Assembly: GCA_039105265.1 (NCBI GenBank)
Contig: JAPFFF010000056.1
Coordinates: forward strand, 1-64,000
Direction: 5' to 3'
Origin: Tritrichomonas musculus
Taxonomy: Eukaryota; Parabasalia; Tritrichomonadida; Tritrichomonadidae
Length of the DNA stretch: 64,000 nt
Positions 61,701 to 64,000 of this stretch are shown here, one piece after another (position 1 is the first letter of the stretch; every line of letters begins with the position of its first letter). Under the pieces are notes generated by a model. That model was not told the DNA's origin and searched no databases. It saw nothing but the letters and a program-made list of their open reading frames with translations. Both the position numbers and the translations under genes were made by a program.

Positions 61701-63345
61701 TGATGATAAGATAACAAGAACCAAAATACAATTGAAGAAATTCTGTAAGCTCCATCACCTTCCCACACTCATAACTGATGAAAAAGAATACTACAATTTG
61801 AGAGAGAACATAACGAGAGGATTATCAAATGTACTTCATCGAGTGAACATCAGAGGTCAAACATTAATCAATAAACTCAAATATGATGTCGTTAATGACA
61901 GAATCATTAGCTATGACACTTCAAACATAGTTTCACACGTTGCTGGTATTGATTTCAATTCATTGTATCCTTCATCATTCAGTTCAGTAAAACATTCATT
62001 CAATCCTTATCACGGAGGAATCATGTTCATGCCTGGTTCATTTATAAAACGATTTGATGTTTATGATGAACAAGGAAACAAGAATGAAAAGGTTCTTAAT
62101 ACTGCAATGAATATCATTCAATCAAAGAAACGATTTGATGCAAACCCTGAGTTTATATTCAAAGCTGAAGTCAAATTAAGATGTCCGAAAAATAAAATTA
62201 ATGATTTGATTAACTTTCCCCCTGTGTTTAGAAACATCAATATAATGAATGATGAACAAACAATCGGAAGCTATATGTACAAATACATGAAAGACAATAA
62301 ACTGAATTCAGCCGATAAAGAAACAAGAAAGCTGACAATGTTGCTTGATACATGCGGAACATTTATGACGTTCTCGAATTACCTTTTATGGTTTTTAATC
62401 GACCACGGACTTATTGTTGATGACATTAAGAGCTTAAGTTTATATGAAGCTCATGACGGATTCAATCAATTTGTTTGTGAGTTTATGAAGAAGCGTCAAG
62501 ATATATTGTCAGGAAAGACAAAAGGTAATGAAAAGTTCTATAAGATTAGCATGAACGGATCTTACGGATATGACGGAATGAATTCAGAGAACTTTAATAA
62601 AGTCAGAATTGTTGATAAAAATAAAGCCTTTCAATTGATTGCATCCGATACTTATCGCAATGGATGTAAATTGTCAAATGATTGTTATTTGATACAATCA
62701 CAACCTCATTCATTCAAATGTAATACATGTCTTCAGGAATCATTTTGGACTTTAGACAATGCGAAATACTGGTATTTGACTTTTCTTTATGACTTTCTTT
62801 ACAAATGCATTGACATGAATAAGATTCATTTTAACTCGGTCGATACGGACAGCCTTTACATGTCAATCGCAGGAAATATGAATGTTCCGTTAGACCAGTT
62901 GTTTGATTACGTCATCAAAGACAAATCATTTTATGACAAACACATTTATAGCTTTATGCCAAACCCTGCAATCAATGATGTATATGATGAGAAAAAGATA
63001 CTCGGATGCTGTGTAGAAAAGTTCGGAGCAAGTCAGGTTGCTTTATGCTCTAAATGTTATACGATTTGGTCAGATGACAAAACAATTTCATTAAAGCTCA
63101 AAGGTGTTTCATTGAAGAAGAACAACATCAAATCAAGTGATTATAAAGATGTCATTGAAAAGCAATCAGTAATGAAAGGAAAGAATATAAACCTTCAAAT
63201 GAATTCACAACTGATGAGTAAAATAACTGTAATCAAAAATGCTTTAACAGCAGCACATTCAAAAATGTTGGTTTTATCGAATCAGTGTTGTTGTCCCTAC
63301 ATTCACGGAATGAATGCATCAAAGTATTTCATTGAAAACCATTAA
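58795..63345 (+). CDS. polB: Protein-primed type B DNA polymerase (element D)
   Basis: 1516 aa and very close to 18166-22695 from the acidic linker on. The first 80 residues differ more. OTU-like DDCLCWYRFLACCL, zinc finger CPHCGSYIHKGH, exonuclease YDFETME, FGFNSSRFDSN and YNDNDVEMM, HNH-like insert CHLCGEHF...LDRIDNNKGH...CAECNR, and polymerase motifs DFNSLYPS, KISMNGSYGYDG and VDTDSLY are all present. Confidence 0.96.
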   Translation: MSSRYYYQKDTKSFVIEQIRYINNELQLKPRLSTSKPSDYDVKHFKSILENYLNSFGFREHEGDRINDTTILAFVNRMKREAEAEEQPEEEEEEEEQFEEEEQDDEQQLKQKQIEANIKIAHDALNKALQLIKSENILLRPLPPKTNKQPQRYEDIRFNNENAELIEYLKKFSYKGVHSKHDSYFIINEPENFDEAVEACSHFIDQFPNDSEKVERLDEDSKEPIKIYYKNGVSSIEDINEYLTETVFKQEVKPFKIYFQLTGIFEIPPKNESERYTYKASEIKWKNYKSSIPIIVRENKDIDKVKLYVESKIHEYETTTSNIKLCIVWSVSFTISRVVKITGKIDDLPKEFIKNKYIIIDNVDDCLCWYRFLACCLNRELMKRPFTISDRTAAAKKILCDEHGLSYTKKPSKAAKQLINTFKGITIEEMKESAKKHNINVNIYEYDKEKNIYDLQDQWHNVDDETKTFSALLYSKDKILHIMYIINAEALTNIHICPHCGSYIHKGHEHMDRFNNHVKKCEKLGGKFKKDFIPSREALPYCPHILNNPVYLYCLSYELEWKPTIHYITYDFETMEQKIEKKVSDKSVINSRLIPLSVSSCVKLDKGLITKNFDIRTNEFIAKWIDWLFVASCDVYVDKLNHLKSFIKDKSEEELNKIDSSLKTITVFGFNSSRFDSNLFKEQLIKNHWSIDSGMIGTATSLKQFILKSSKYSIRLRFIDAQAFVAGGTLKQFGIDFGGISNSSKGVFPYEAINSENYNEVLSKSEPFKYEDFYSYLNQKNPLTKADYEEYLIDSKRFATRWDYLLSYNDNDVEMMIKPIDNLIQMNAEYKVDLISNLSLSKNASCIKYALAYKDFNPKNDYEIINNSNTFKPSMKWWLNKCDNYRKQDEKHNQTKENKRDLTKCVSEKDFDAFMKLYESNETGKCHLCGEHFTYENKPTLDRIDNNKGHQIDNCLLACAECNRLRQRDDDKITRTKIQLKKFCKLHHLPTLITDEKEYYNLRENITRGLSNVLHRVNIRGQTLINKLKYDVVNDRIISYDTSNIVSHVAGIDFNSLYPSSFSSVKHSFNPYHGGIMFMPGSFIKRFDVYDEQGNKNEKVLNTAMNIIQSKKRFDANPEFIFKAEVKLRCPKNKINDLINFPPVFRNINIMNDEQTIGSYMYKYMKDNKLNSADKETRKLTMLLDTCGTFMTFSNYLLWFLIDHGLIVDDIKSLSLYEAHDGFNQFVCEFMKKRQDILSGKTKGNEKFYKISMNGSYGYDGMNSENFNKVRIVDKNKAFQLIASDTYRNGCKLSNDCYLIQSQPHSFKCNTCLQESFWTLDNAKYWYLTFLYDFLYKCIDMNKIHFNSVDTDSLYMSIAGNMNVPLDQLFDYVIKDKSFYDKHIYSFMPNPAINDVYDEKKILGCCVEKFGASQVALCSKCYTIWSDDKTISLKLKGVSLKKNNIKSSDYKDVIEKQSVMKGKNINLQMNSQLMSKITVIKNALTAAHSKMLVLSNQCCCPYIHGMNASKYFIENH

Positions 63346-63386
63346 ACAATTAATTTGATGATTTTATTTTAAAAAATCATTTTTTT

Positions 63387-63394
63387 TATTTTTG
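63387..63394 (+). promoter_or_regulatory. TATTTTTG box before HNH gene (D)
   Basis: TATTTTTG with a TTATAA spacer before the ATG at 63401, the same as at 22736. Confidence 0.6.
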
Positions 63395-63400
63395 TTATAA

Positions 63401-64000
63401 ATGAGTCAACCAACTGAACAAACACAAATTGAAAATGCTGAAGCTGAATTTGAACCTTTGAAAGGTTTTGAAAGTGATTATGAAATTCAAACAACTTTCC
63501 CTTATAACATCAAGAATAAGAAAACAGGAAAAATAATAGCTGAAGGTGAATACAGACAAAATGTTTATCCGTGTGTAAGCCTAAATAACAAAAAATATTA
63601 TAAACATATTCTTGTAGCAAAGCAATTCATAACTAATGATGACCCTGAACATAAAACTCAAGTCGATCATATCAATCATGATAGGAGTGATTACCGTTTA
63701 TCTAATCTTCGATGGGTTTCACCGACAGAAAATCAACAAAATAAATCATCACATCTAAGTATTCAATATGAGTTTGTTGATGATATACCTGATGAAGCTA
63801 TGATTATTGATTTCTATGAAACAAAGACAGAAAGAAGAGAGTTTGAAGAAAACAAGTATTATTATTACTTTGATGAATCAAATAATGAAGACAAGTTTTA
63901 TGCAAAGATTACTGAAAATATTTATAAAGTACTACACCATAATATATCAAAATCAGGTAATGAATTTGTTTTACTTCGTGATGTTGAAAATAAAACAGTC
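63401..64000 (+). CDS. HNH endonuclease, runs off the window (element D)
   Basis: 200 residues are visible. The NUMOD4-like start EFEPLKGFESDYEI, KHILVAKQF and the HNH_3 core VDHINHDRSDYRLSNLRWVS are present. Flanks are almost the same as 22750-23394, but the core (about 63627-63762) is clearly different, as though replaced. A homing-type or selfish nuclease is likely. Confidence 0.88.
   Translation, partial: MSQPTEQTQIENAEAEFEPLKGFESDYEIQTTFPYNIKNKKTGKIIAEGEYRQNVYPCVSLNNKKYYKHILVAKQFITNDDPEHKTQVDHINHDRSDYRLSNLRWVSPTENQQNKSSHLSIQYEFVDDIPDEAMIIDFYETKTERREFEENKYYYYFDESNNEDKFYAKITENIYKVLHHNISKSGNEFVLLRDVENKTV

Larger units (their letters stand above)
30850..64000. mobile_element. Maverick element D, interrupted by element E
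   Basis: D carries the 152-aa protein, ATPase, microprotein and a virion-associated gene split by element E. After E it continues with an 81-aa gene, a 135-aa gene, PolB and HNH, and runs off the window. Base composition and sequence match segment C. Genes adjacent to a Maverick end in A and E (the 152-aa gene) are here joined instead to an inverted 48-bp piece of the coiled-coil gene, so a rearrangement precedes E. Confidence 0.75.

Noticed and set aside
1-64000. A free giant virus or virophage genome
   Set aside because: Nested insertion with a six-base target duplication, several partial copies and repeated capsid genes fit integrated Mavericks in a host genome.
1-64000. tRNA, rRNA, CRISPR arrays or spliceosomal introns
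   Set aside because: Nothing resembling these was seen; the repeats present are inverted, dispersed or coding tandem repeats.

Overview
The window is AT-rich protist DNA made almost entirely of nested Maverick/Polinton elements: large DNA elements with a protein-primed type B DNA polymerase, an rve-type integrase, an FtsK/HerA-like packaging ATPase, a capsid protein, virion-like proteins and fibre-like proteins. No host gene, tRNA, rRNA or CRISPR array is visible. Element size, intron-free coding and nesting fit Trichomonas vaginalis, whose genome is known to carry thousands of Mavericks. The species is an inference.

Layout. (A) 1-13198: the right part of one Maverick: fibre, 886-aa protein, 331-aa and 130-aa proteins, integrase, KilA-N protein, capsid protein, five small genes, a 43-aa membrane microprotein, ATPase and a 152-aa protein. 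It ends in ...CT at 13198, inside the integrase gene of another element. (B) 13189-17320: that host element: integrase, capsid protein and four small genes. (C) 17321-30849: a polymerase, HNH nuclease, 355-aa protein, fibre and 791-aa protein cassette bracketed by inverted repeats. (D) 30850-64000, running off the end: 152-aa protein, ATPase, microprotein, then after element E an 81-aa gene, a 135-aa gene, a second polymerase and a second HNH gene. (E) 32898-57738: a complete 24,841-bp Maverick inserted in D. It has 288-bp terminal inverted repeats with no difference seen, AG/CT ends and a perfect 6-bp target duplication (TAGCTT). It looks whole and very young, and it is richer in G+C than its neighbours.

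The genes read as a virus-like programme. PolB and the integrase would serve replication and insertion. The capsid protein, ATPase, amphipathic peptide, membrane microprotein, fibre and repeat proteins would serve particle formation and attachment. KilA-N and HNH proteins are accessory DNA-acting genes. Many starts have a T-rich box (best form TATTTTTG) 6-20 bases upstream, a likely element-specific promoter.

The most unusual signal is a set of very short, GC-richer hairpin modules, often exactly 30 bp or a multiple of it. They sit in frame inside coding regions of several elements. One 30-bp insertion is present in C and absent from its near-identical copy in D. Another unit occurs twice in tandem in E's fibre gene and once, inverted and in a different reading frame, in E's polymerase gene. 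GAATTC-centred palindromes form a second group, two of them at the same place in two KilA-N genes. These behave like the palindromic elements that insert into Rickettsia genes; I know of no such family described in Mavericks. A second theme is module exchange: the fibre and the capsid outer-loop region are mosaics of near-identical patches shared between otherwise diverged elements.
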